Shown one piece after another: positions 34,200-41,740 of a stretch of DNA of 41,740 nt. Numbering within the stretch: position 1 is the stretch's first letter; each line of letters starts with the position of its first letter. Source of the stretch: Thiofilum flexile DSM 14609 (GTDB lineage: Bacteria; Pseudomonadota; Gammaproteobacteria; Thiotrichales; Thiotrichaceae); NCBI RefSeq assembly GCF_000380185.1, contig NZ_KB904767.1, positions 1-41,740 of the forward strand. Reading direction: 5' to 3'. The translations under genes were made by a program, and so were the position numbers. The notes under the pieces were generated by a model. That model made no database searches, was not told the DNA's origin, and saw only the letters and a list, made by a program, of their open reading frames with translations.

Positions 34200-35200
34200 T
34201 ATAGTTTTTTTAGCTCCACTACAGTTTTACAAGCTGCCATAACCTCATCCACAGTAATAGCCGCCATATCATGCTCACCTGCTTTGGCAACATCAGGATG
34301 GGCAATAGTGACTAAATAAGGATGATCAATAGGCTTAAGCTGCTCTGGTGTATGATGATAAAGGACAACCATGGGTTTATCAAAGCAACCCATTAAATGG
34401 GTAGGCCCCGTATCAATACCCACATATAAATCTAATAAACTCATACAGGCTGCTGTTTCACGTAAATTCAATTGCCCTGCTAATATAGTAACATAGCCTT
34501 TTAACTGTTCAGCTAACCATGCTACACGCTCATACTCTGCCTTACCCCCCAAAATTACAATATGTGTATTTGGGTTATTTGCTTTGAGTTGCTGTGCTAA
34601 TTGAGAAAAATACTCGATAGGCCAGTCACGATAGCTTCTAGTAGGAAAACTTGCCACCTGAAATCCTACTAGAAAATTATTTTTTGCTAATAGATTTGTT
34701 AATTTTTGCTGGGCAAATAGTTGTTCTTTTTCAGTTAAACTAAAAAGTAGACGCCTACTAGATACGTTATTAATACCAACAGCCTGAGGTAAACGCAATA
34801 AGAAATCGACTGCTGTATCTTTATTTTGATCATCAGGATTCACTATTACTGTTAACTGCTGATTTAATACATTATCTTCCTGTTTAAAGGCTATAACTTT
34901 ATGGGCTGATTTTAAAGCCAAATTAACATATGGTTTAGTAGATCCATATACAAAGGCTAAATCATATTTTTTAGTTGCTACTATACTTTTGATAGAAGCT
35001 AAAAACTTATTAATGGGTATAACTTTTTTAATAAAAGGTAAGTTTAATAATAACTCATAACGCTCAGAATGAGCTAATACAGTAATTTCAGCTTGTGGGA
35101 AGTAGTCAGCTATTGCCTTCACAGCAGGTATTACTAATAAAGTATCGCCAATTCTTGCTACTTGAATAATTAAAATATGTTTGATAGTCGATATGTTCAT
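34199..35200 (-). CDS. GT9 heptosyltransferase-family glycosyltransferase
   Basis: A 333-aa protein related to WaaC/WaaF/WaaQ. It has the N-terminal ILIIQVARIGDTLLVIPAVKAI motif, the central VGFQVASFPTRSYRDWP strand-loop and the C-terminal LYVGIDTGPTHLMGCFDKPMVVLYHH donor site. Sequence drift at the usual core motifs (FPTR for the typical WP/KRWP signature) suggests an outer-core or O-unit transferase rather than inner-core WaaC or WaaF. It is AT-rich and lies 19 bases after the ligase gene in the same operon. Confidence 0.82.
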   Translation of the reverse strand: MNISTIKHILIIQVARIGDTLLVIPAVKAIADYFPQAEITVLAHSERYELLLNLPFIKKVIPINKFLASIKSIVATKKYDLAFVYGSTKPYVNLALKSAHKVIAFKQEDNVLNQQLTVIVNPDDQNKDTAVDFLLRLPQAVGINNVSSRRLLFSLTEKEQLFAQQKLTNLLAKNNFLVGFQVASFPTRSYRDWPIEYFSQLAQQLKANNPNTHIVILGGKAEYERVAWLAEQLKGYVTILAGQLNLRETAACMSLLDLYVGIDTGPTHLMGCFDKPMVVLYHHTPEQLKPIDHPYLVTIAHPDVAKAGEHDMAAITVDEVMAACKTVVELKKL

Positions 35201-35219
35201 ATAGTAATAATATACCTAG

Positions 35220-36374
35220 TTAGCCATTGCTAGTGCTTGATTGTCGCAATAAAAACCCCAATAACATACCGTTAATGCACCAAAATAATAATGACAGATC
35301 ACGGTGAAACATATCATTGACTTGATTGCGTAATACTACTCCCACGACTAGACATATTCCAGCCACTGCTGTTGCCTTTATGAAGGGATCCATACTACAG
35401 CGCTGTATACGCCAGTAGCCTAATAATAAGCAATACCACACGACAGCGATCAAGATAATACCTAGAAAACCTAGGCTAATACCATAATTTAATAAGGTAT
35501 TATGGGCATGCCACATTATGTCATTGATTTCAGGATGTGCTAATTTCATAGCATTGCGCCCAAACCCGAAGCCTGTTTCAGGTTTTTCCCCTAAAATAGT
35601 TAAAGTACGCTCTAAGACTATCAACCTAGGGTCTTCGGCAAGAGGGATCATACCAATGACTCTATCTCGTGCCTGAATCGTAAAAAAGGCGATGGTGCCT
35701 AAAGTGATGATTACTGTAGCTATAAATATTAATATTTTTTGCACAGATACATACTGTGGTTTTAGCAATAAGATTACTAGCAATAACTGAGCTATAAAAA
35801 CAATAAATACAATGCGCTGCCCTGTTAATAGCCCTCCTAATACCATTAATACTAGTATTACTATTAAGTACCCATGATGTTTAGGGAATAAATACCATGC
35901 AGGTAGTATTAACGGTATTAGTGTAATAATATAGGTAGAAAAGCTTGCTGAGCCTCCCACTAAACTCAACTCATTCCAAACTTCTAACGGTATAAACTGA
36001 GCCACTCCTATAAGAGAATAAAAGGCAGCACTCAAACCTAATACTGCAATAAAAAAGCGCAACCACTGCTCATTGCTACTTAAAGCCAGAAAAATAATAA
36101 AACCGACTAAGCCATAACCTATTTCTACTTTTATTTCACTTAATGAATAGCGCCAATCCACTGCATAAGGCAATAATAACAATGGTATAACTAACCAAGC
36201 TAATAGAACTTTAAAACATGGAACCTTAGGTACATCTAATAGTCGCCACTGATAAATAACTACTCCTAAAGCCAGTACTAAAGCCAATACACGAATAGCG
36301 ACTGTATGAGGTAGCGGTAACACCATCAGCAAAATACTAGCTATCAGCAAAGAGCAACGTTGCACTAAGGTCAT
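35220..36374 (-). CDS. O-antigen ligase/polymerase-like membrane protein (Wzy_C family, WaaL-like)
   Basis: A 384-aa integral membrane protein with ten or more predicted helices and a large periplasmic loop. The loop contains RDRVIGMIPLAEDPRLIVLERTL, GFGFGRNAMK and MWHAHNTLLNYGISLGFLG. The HxHN segment (near residue 287) is the hallmark of the PF04932 O-antigen ligase/polymerase family. WaaL joins the finished O-chain to lipid A-core in the periplasm. With an ABC-type export system in the same cluster a ligase is required and a Wzy polymerase is not, so WaaL is the better reading. It follows the WaaG-like gene by 55 bases. Confidence 0.8.
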   Translation of the reverse strand: MTLVQRCSLLIASILLMVLPLPHTVAIRVLALVLALGVVIYQWRLLDVPKVPCFKVLLAWLVIPLLLLPYAVDWRYSLSEIKVEIGYGLVGFIIFLALSSNEQWLRFFIAVLGLSAAFYSLIGVAQFIPLEVWNELSLVGGSASFSTYIITLIPLILPAWYLFPKHHGYLIVILVLMVLGGLLTGQRIVFIVFIAQLLLVILLLKPQYVSVQKILIFIATVIITLGTIAFFTIQARDRVIGMIPLAEDPRLIVLERTLTILGEKPETGFGFGRNAMKLAHPEINDIMWHAHNTLLNYGISLGFLGIILIAVVWYCLLLGYWRIQRCSMDPFIKATAVAGICLVVGVVLRNQVNDMFHRDLSLLFWCINGMLLGFLLRQSSTSNG

Positions 36375-36429
36375 AAATACCTTTCAGCATCCCTAAAAAG
36401 ACGCTAACTTACCACTCCTTATCCGTCTG

Positions 36430-37572
36430 CTAAAGTACTGACATAACTTTTTCTGCCATAACTTGCTGATAAACCGCCGTCAACTCATTAATCATCCGCT
36501 CAATCGGATATTGTTCGACAGTTTTGCGAGCTGCCTGCCCCAACATCGCCCAATCGGTTTTAGTGTTCAGTGCTGTTAACAAGGGTTGAATCGGCTTAAT
36601 CGGAACGACAAAGCCATTAACATCAGGCTCAATTAGCTCTTTATTGCCACAATGCTGGCTAGTAATGACTGGCAAACCCATTGCCATCGCCTCTAAAATG
36701 ACATTAGGAGCAGGATCATACCAAGCAGGATGTACCAATACATCGGCTGCTTGATAAGCAGGACGCACATCTTTCATCATGCCTAAAAATTTCACTCGAT
36801 GACTAACACCCCATTGTAGGCAGATTTTTTGATAATTTTTGGAGTGTTTGTCTTGACCTACCACCAATAAATGCCAATAGGGAGAACGGATTAAAGCTTG
36901 TAGTAATAAGGGGAGTCCTTTGCGCTCAAACCCTGAGCCTACAAACAATAAGGTAGGCATTTTAGCCTTTAAACCCAATGACCGCCGCGCCTCTAGTCTC
37001 TCCGTTGCAGACGGTGGACTAAAATAGCCTAGGTCAATACCGTTACGCACTAAATGTAATTTCGCCGCATCCATCTTAGGGTAGTGCTGTAGAATTTCCT
37101 GTCGCACCTGCTCGGAGTTGCAAATCACCGCTTGCAAATTCGCATGATGAAATAATTCCCGCTCCGATTTTAATACGGCCTGATGAAAGCGATCACGTTG
37201 TTGCCACCACTGCCCCACACGCCCTAAATACTCGCCTCGAATCCTGAGCCACTCTGCATGCACCCCATCGCCTGCACGATAAATCTGGCAACCAGGCACC
37301 CGCTCATGAGCTTGCACCCAATCAAAGGTATGCTGTGTTAATAACGCTTGGGTATTCGCAATAAAATGTTCAAAACGTGCGGCACGTGTCCAACCTCGTC
37401 GTGCTACTTTCAGTACCTTAAAAGACTCCTCACTTCCCTGCCAACGCTCAGTAATCAGGGTAATATCCAGAGGATGGTATTGTTGCAACCCAGTCAGCAT
37501 TCGTTGAATAATGCGCTCAGCGCCCCCGTCTGGGCGGTAGCTTTGGCGAATAATGGCGAGGCTTTGCGTCAT
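36430..37572 (-). CDS. WaaG-like LPS core glycosyltransferase (GT4)
   Basis: A 380-aa GT-B enzyme resembling LPS glucosyltransferase I. It has IRQSYRPDGGAERIIQRML, the WaaG-type sequence HERVPGCQIYRAGDGVHAEWL, LLFVGSGFERKGLPLLLQAL and the donor motif PAPNVILEAMAMGLPVITSQ containing the EX7E element. WaaG adds the first outer-core hexose to heptose II. This is the first gene of the leftward operon running to 29140. I saw no strong promoter match in the 100 bases upstream. Codon use is closer to the chromosome average than that of the genes after it. Confidence 0.82.
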   Translation of the reverse strand: MTQSLAIIRQSYRPDGGAERIIQRMLTGLQQYHPLDITLITERWQGSEESFKVLKVARRGWTRAARFEHFIANTQALLTQHTFDWVQAHERVPGCQIYRAGDGVHAEWLRIRGEYLGRVGQWWQQRDRFHQAVLKSERELFHHANLQAVICNSEQVRQEILQHYPKMDAAKLHLVRNGIDLGYFSPPSATERLEARRSLGLKAKMPTLLFVGSGFERKGLPLLLQALIRSPYWHLLVVGQDKHSKNYQKICLQWGVSHRVKFLGMMKDVRPAYQAADVLVHPAWYDPAPNVILEAMAMGLPVITSQHCGNKELIEPDVNGFVVPIKPIQPLLTALNTKTDWAMLGQAARKTVEQYPIERMINELTAVYQQVMAEKVMSVL

Positions 37573-37678
37573 ATTGTTATTAGTTATCCGTCTGGTAAAA
37601 GAGGGTAAGCATAATACTCTTTATGACAAGAAAGTAAGCGATATAATCAGTATTATTCAATTGGCTGCTGGCAATTAA

Positions 37679-38366
37679 AACTCCCCCTTTATTTTCAACG
37701 GAACTTCTGAACGTGATGCAAACTATCCAGCGCATCCTATTAGCATCCCTGCTACGATTTTGCACGAAGTGGAACGCACTAGTTATTTACTCACTGCTCT
37801 AACGCTTGAACCTAAACCTCCAGCCCTAACCTTATGTAGCCAACCTGAACTACAAAACCAATTTAAACAAAACTTAATCCAAACTCTCTGGTATCAAGAT
37901 CGCCCGATCATAGGTCTACACATCAGTGCTCGCAAAGTTGATCAACGCTGGCCTGCTGAATATTTTATTGAGCTAATCCAGCTACTATCTCAACAATACT
38001 CTTATCAGTTCATGCTATTTTGGTCTCCCGGAGATGAAAATAACAAACACCACCCAGGTGATGATCAAAAAGCCCAGCAAATTATGCAAGCGGTAGCAAA
38101 CTTACCCGTATTCCCCTGCCCGACACAAAACTGATTGCTGCACTGAGCTTGTGTGATGCGGTCATTTGTAGTGATGGTGGTACTATGCATATCGCCTCGC
38201 CGCTGGTTTAGGCAAACCTATTGTCTGTTTCTTTGGCTCTAGTAATGCCGCACAATGGCACCCTTGGGGTGTACCTCATGTGGTTTTACAGCCTGCAAGC
38301 CAGCAAGTGATAGACATCAAACCTACACAGGTTAAGGACGCATTAGCAACACTCTGTTGCCAATAA
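37679..38366 (+). pseudogene. Broken GT9 heptosyltransferase-family gene
   Basis: The C-terminal two thirds of a GT9 protein can be read in three successive frames. The first (about 37679 to 38115) gives PISIPATILHEVERTSYLL and GLHISARKVDQRWPAEYF. The second (to the stop at 38209-38211) gives KLIAALSLCDAVICSDGGTMHIA. The third gives GLGKPIVCFFGSSNAAQWHPWG and ends at 38364-38366. Both shifts are in the same sense, as from single-base losses near 38113-38120 (a C run) and near 38195-38205. The N-terminal third, with its start codon and the first Rossmann motif, is missing. Function is lost unless sequencing errors explain the shifts. Confidence 0.85.
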
Positions 38367-38660
38367 GTACAATTTTTTTGCTCCCCCTTGCTATACGCTT
38401 AACAATTACAGACAATTACCACATTATTTACATCACATCCGTTTTGTTTGAATGGCTAACCCTGCTTCCTTTCAGATTGTCTAAACACAGTCTAACTAAG
38501 CGAGCTTGCTACTTACCTCAACATCTTTGCTCATACTGTATTGACACGGTAGGGCGGTAGCGTGTGTGAGCAATTCTAAACTTAAAGCAAATACTATGAA
38601 TAAATTACCACTACTTGTTGCTAAAATAACCAACATGGGTATCAGAGATAATTAATAGCT
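38367..38660. other. Gap between GT9 pseudogene and wzm
   Basis: About 290 bases with no convincing gene. A 67-codon open frame (38357-38560) lacks a ribosome binding site and family resemblance. A TTGACA occurs at 38541-38546 but has no good -10 at 16-18 bases. The promoter for wzm should lie here but I cannot place it. Confidence 0.45.
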
Positions 38661-39491
38661 ATGAACCCTCATCAAACTGTCTCCATCCACCCCACTCTAT
38701 TAATAAAGTCATTTATCTCTAATTTTTCATTGATTAAGCAAATGACATGGCGTGAAGTCATAGGGCGCTATAGAGGCTCTATGCTAGGTTTAGCTTGGTC
38801 ATTTTTCACACCTGTATTAATGCTAGCCGTTTATACGTTTGTATTTAGTGTGGTCTTTAAAGCACGGTGGGGTATAGGTGGTGAGGAGAGTAAAACGCAG
38901 TTTGCGGTGGTACTATTTGTAGGCATGATTGTACATGGTTTATTTGCAGAAGTGTTAAATCGAGCACCAGGACTGGTATTAAGCAATGTTAATTATGTCA
39001 AGAAAGTCGTTTTTCCTTTAGAAATTTTACCCTTTATTACTATGGGTGCAGCATTGTTTCATACCTTAATTAGTATTGGGGTATTATTGCTAGCGTTTAT
39101 CTTATTTAATGGTTTTCTATACTGGACAGTGATTTTTCTGCCTCTAGTTTTACTACCTTTAATTATTTTGACCCTGGGGTTGGCTTGGTTTTTAGCATCT
39201 TTAGGTGTTTATTTGCGTGATGTGGGGCAAACTATTGGAATCATTACGATGATTATGATGTTTTTATCTCCCGTATTTTACCCCATCAGTGCTATCCCTG
39301 AATCGATACAACCCATCATTATGGCTAATCCGCTTACCTTTATTATTGAACAAGCGCGTGATGTGGTGATTTGGGGTCGTTTACCCAATGTTTGGGGATT
39401 GATACTTTATACTTTAATAGCCTCTAGTGTGGCTTGGTTGGGATATATATGGTTTCAAAAGACCCGCAGGGGGTTTGCTGATGTGCTCTGA
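38661..39491 (+). CDS. wzm: O-antigen/polysaccharide ABC-2 transporter permease
   Basis: A 276-aa inner-membrane protein that forms the channel carrying lipid-linked polysaccharide to the periplasm. After an amphipathic N-terminus comes MTWREVIGRYRGSMLGLAWSFFTPVLMLAVYTFVF, the diagnostic opening of Wzm/TagG-type ABC-2 permeases. Six membrane helices follow, with MFLSPVFYPISAIPESIQPIIMANPLTFIIEQARDVV towards the end. The gene overlaps wzt by 11 bases. Pairing with Wzt and its position beside an O-antigen ligase gene support O-antigen export. Confidence 0.93.
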   Translation: MNPHQTVSIHPTLLIKSFISNFSLIKQMTWREVIGRYRGSMLGLAWSFFTPVLMLAVYTFVFSVVFKARWGIGGEESKTQFAVVLFVGMIVHGLFAEVLNRAPGLVLSNVNYVKKVVFPLEILPFITMGAALFHTLISIGVLLLAFILFNGFLYWTVIFLPLVLLPLIILTLGLAWFLASLGVYLRDVGQTIGIITMIMMFLSPVFYPISAIPESIQPIIMANPLTFIIEQARDVVIWGRLPNVWGLILYTLIASSVAWLGYIWFQKTRRGFADVL

Positions 39492-40854
39492 TGTAGCCAT
39501 TCGAGTTGAAAACTTGAGTAAATGTTATCAGATTTACGATAAACCTTCTGATCGACTGAAGCAGTCACTTTACCCAAAAGTACAGCATTTATTGGGGCGT
39601 GAGCCTCGGCAGTACTTTAAGGAATTTTGGGCACTGAAGAATGTTTCATTTGAAGTAAAAAAAGGTGAAACAGTAGGGATCATCGGACGTAATGGCTCAG
39701 GAAAATCGACATTATTGCAAATGATCTGTGGAACCTTGACTCCAACCTCTGGAAGTGTACAAACATTTGGACGCGTTGCGGCACTTTTGGAGTTAGGATC
39801 TGGGTTTAATCCAGAGTTCACAGGTCGAGAAAATGTTTATTTAAATGCTGCTATTTTGGGTTTATCTAAAGAAGAAATTGATCAAAAATTTGATGCAATT
39901 GCAGCATTTGCAGATATTGGGGAACATTTAGAACAACCCGTTAAAACCTATTCAAGTGGAATGTTTGTTAGATTAGCATTTGCAGTTATAGCTCATGTTG
40001 ATGCAGATATTTTAATAGTTGATGAGGCACTAGCAGTTGGAGATGCATTTTTTACTCAAAAATGTATGCGTTTTTTACGTGAGTTTATGAAAACTGGAAC
40101 AGTACTCTTTGTAAGTCATGATACTGGAGCTGTAGTTAACCTCTGTACATCTGCCATGTTAATCCGTAATGGTATTAACTTATTATTTTCGACACCAAAA
40201 GAAGTTATCGAAGAGTATTTGGTTGATCTCTATGAATCCACCCAAAATGTCGATGGTGTATTAAAAAATAAAATTTCTATTATAGAAAATAATATTACAG
40301 AAACCAAAGTTGACTATAAAGACTTTAGATCTGACCTAATAGAATCTTCTCATTTACGTAATGATATAGAAATATTTAAATTTAATCCTGATCGAGCAAG
40401 CTTTGGTACTGGTGACGCAGAGATAACCTCAACCCGAATTCTTGATAAAAATCAAATACCCTTATCATGGATAATTGGTGGCGAAGATGTCATTTTGGAA
40501 ATACAATGTATAGCACATAAAAAAATTTATATGCCAATTATCGGGTTTATATTCAAGGATAAATTAGGACAAGTCATTTTTGCAGATAACACCTATTTAT
40601 CATATATGCATACCCCTCAGACTATTAATAAAAATGAAGTCTTTATCGCTCAATTTATTTTTAGATTACCCATTTTGCCTAGTGGTGAATATACAGTTTC
40701 TCCAGCAATAGCAGAGGGAACTCAAGAGAATCATGTGCAGCATCATTGGGTACATGATGCTCTGCTGATCAAAGTACATGCTAGTCAAGTCTGTTTTGGC
40801 CTCTTAGCCATACCAATGAAAGAAATCAGATTAATAACAAAGAGTCACCTGTAG
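39481..40854 (+). CDS. wzt: O-antigen ABC transporter ATPase with C-terminal carbohydrate-binding domain
   Basis: A 457-aa ATPase. It has Walker A GRNGSGKST (69-77), the Wzt-type VAALLELGSGFNPEFTGRENVYLNAAILG, signature TYSSGMFVRLAFA, Walker B ILIVDEALAVGD and the switch HDTGAVVNLC. After about residue 250 comes a linker, and from about 300 a beta-sandwich Wzt_C domain (GDAEITSTRILD, LPILPSGEYTVSPAIAEG). In the O8/O9a systems of Escherichia coli this domain binds the modified chain end before export. I start at the ATG at 39481, with AGGGGG upstream; a longer frame runs inside wzm. The codon use turns strongly AT-rich in the C-terminal half, which suits a domain exchanged between O-types. Confidence 0.92.
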   Translation: MCSDVAIRVENLSKCYQIYDKPSDRLKQSLYPKVQHLLGREPRQYFKEFWALKNVSFEVKKGETVGIIGRNGSGKSTLLQMICGTLTPTSGSVQTFGRVAALLELGSGFNPEFTGRENVYLNAAILGLSKEEIDQKFDAIAAFADIGEHLEQPVKTYSSGMFVRLAFAVIAHVDADILIVDEALAVGDAFFTQKCMRFLREFMKTGTVLFVSHDTGAVVNLCTSAMLIRNGINLLFSTPKEVIEEYLVDLYESTQNVDGVLKNKISIIENNITETKVDYKDFRSDLIESSHLRNDIEIFKFNPDRASFGTGDAEITSTRILDKNQIPLSWIIGGEDVILEIQCIAHKKIYMPIIGFIFKDKLGQVIFADNTYLSYMHTPQTINKNEVFIAQFIFRLPILPSGEYTVSPAIAEGTQENHVQHHWVHDALLIKVHASQVCFGLLAIPMKEIRLITKSHL

Positions 40855-40862
40855 GATAAATC

Positions 40863-41740
40863 ATGGAATTTACTGGCGAACGCTATATACCAACTGAGCA
40901 AGGTAAGATACGTCTTGAGCACTATCATCGTTACGCAATTATATTAGAATTTTTAACTAATAAATGTGTACTTGATATAGCAAGTGGTGAGGGTTATGGC
41001 TCTGCCATGATGGCACAGACGGCAAAGTCAGTAGTAGGTGTAGATATTGATTCAGAAGCTATTTCCCATGCTACAAATACCTACCAAAATGTTAATAATT
41101 TAACATTTTTACAGGGGGATGTTACTGCAATTCCTGCTAAAAATGAATCCTTTGATATAGTAGTATCTTTTGAGACAATCGAACATTTGATCGAACAATA
41201 TGAAATGCTTACTGAAATTAAACGAGTTTTACGAAAAGATGGTGTTTTAATTATATCATCTCCTAATAGACCTATATATTCTGAGGAAAGTGGTGAGCAT
41301 AATAAATTCCACCTAAAAGAACTTGATTTTTATGAGTTTAATCAATTATTAAAAGGACAATTTTCTCAAGTACAATATTATGGTCAAAAAATGATGATAG
41401 GTTCTACTATTCAATCTATCGAGAATAGGACAAGTACTTATCAAACATGGCATGATGATGGTATCAATATTAAAACTGGATCTACACTTATACAAAAACC
41501 AGTTTATTTTTTAGCAGTTTGCGGCTCTAACAATGCTACGCTGCCATTATTAAACGCATCAATTATTTATCCTGATAAATTAGATTTGGTTGAACACTAT
41601 GTCGGGTTTGCAAAATGGGCTCAGGCAGTTGATAAAACTATTATAGAGCGTGATAAGCAAATTATTGAGTACAATAATACTATCAATGCTAATAATCAGC
41701 AAATTGATAGCCTTAATCAAATAGTTGAAGAGCGTGATCA
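40863..41740 (+). CDS. SAM-dependent methyltransferase with following coiled coil, cut by window end
   Basis: The frame starts eight bases after wzt with AGGA upstream and stays open to the window edge (292 codons seen). It opens MEFTGERYIPTEQGKIRLEHYHRY. The class I methyltransferase motifs are LDIASGEGYG (37-46), VVGVDIDSE and FDIVVSFETIEHL. Towards the end, IIERDKQIIEYNNTINANNQQ and the following residues show heptads rich in Ile, Asn and Gln, the likely start of a coiled coil. A methyltransferase beside a Wzt with a C-terminal binding domain fits methylation of the non-reducing O-chain end, as in WbdD. More domains, such as a kinase or glycosyltransferases, may follow outside the window. 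Confidence 0.8.
   Translation, partial: MEFTGERYIPTEQGKIRLEHYHRYAIILEFLTNKCVLDIASGEGYGSAMMAQTAKSVVGVDIDSEAISHATNTYQNVNNLTFLQGDVTAIPAKNESFDIVVSFETIEHLIEQYEMLTEIKRVLRKDGVLIISSPNRPIYSEESGEHNKFHLKELDFYEFNQLLKGQFSQVQYYGQKMMIGSTIQSIENRTSTYQTWHDDGINIKTGSTLIQKPVYFLAVCGSNNATLPLLNASIIYPDKLDLVEHYVGFAKWAQAVDKTIIERDKQIIEYNNTINANNQQIDSLNQIVEERD

Noticed and set aside
38357-38560. Possible 67-residue gene downstream of the GT9 pseudogene
   Set aside because: There is no ribosome binding site, it starts inside the pseudogene, its composition is unlike its neighbours and it matches no family I know.
38541-38569. TTGACA as a promoter -35 for wzm
   Set aside because: The sequence 16-18 bases downstream (GTGTGA region) does not resemble a -10 box.
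38596-38655. A 19-codon frame starting ATGAATAAA just before wzm
   Set aside because: It has no Shine-Dalgarno sequence and is too short to support without conservation data.

Overview
The window looks like chromosomal DNA of a gammaproteobacterium. Supporting features are RlmD, SucA and RecC of gammaproteobacterial type, a GlyGly-CTERM sorted protease, a CysJI-type sulfite reductase operon, and an LPS core/O-antigen cluster with RfaQ- and WaaG-like enzymes. A sulfur-oxidising lineage such as Thiotrichales is possible, but the sequence does not prove it. There is no rRNA, tRNA, CRISPR array, phage or plasmid module that I can recognise.

Layout. Positions 1-834 hold a complete IS5-family insertion sequence whose transposase needs a -1 frameshift; the window begins exactly at its left end. 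964-6147 carries a secreted subtilisin-like protease, a small DUF2798 membrane protein, the rRNA methyltransferase RlmD, a CDF metal exporter and a periplasmic MsrA. 6209-9007 is sucA, without sucB or lpd beside it and with a good intrinsic terminator. 9361-10563 holds a small hypothetical membrane protein, a DUF486 protein and a 48-residue ORF with a near-consensus ribosome binding site. 10590-19010 is a tight sulfate-assimilation operon read leftward: cysJ-cysH-cysD-cysN-cysI followed by an SLC13-type permease. CysH carries the CC...CxxC iron-sulfur signature of APS reductases, so the pathway can skip APS kinase, and no cysC is present.

19427-24694 encodes a tripartite MacAB/TolC-type exporter: an outer-membrane lipoprotein, an adaptor with an unusually long, repeat-built coiled coil, and split ABC and permease subunits. 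Two copies of a structured palindromic repeat lie at 19152-19263 and 24712-24817, on either side of this exporter operon. Their stem arms differ in sequence but largely keep pairing. Then come a leftward recC without recB or recD, and a rightward rfaQ-like heptosyltransferase.

28086 to the end is cell-surface polysaccharide DNA, visibly more AT-rich from about 29.1 kb. A leftward operon (37572 to 29140) holds a WaaG-like glycosyltransferase, a WaaL/Wzy-like membrane protein, a GT9 heptosyltransferase, GT4 glycosyltransferases, an asparagine synthase-like amidotransferase and a DXD glycosyltransferase. A broken GT9 pseudogene separates it from a rightward wzm-wzt-methyltransferase set. That set fits ABC-transporter-dependent O-antigen export in which a terminal modification is read by the Wzt C-terminal domain. 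The last gene runs off the window just as a coiled coil begins.
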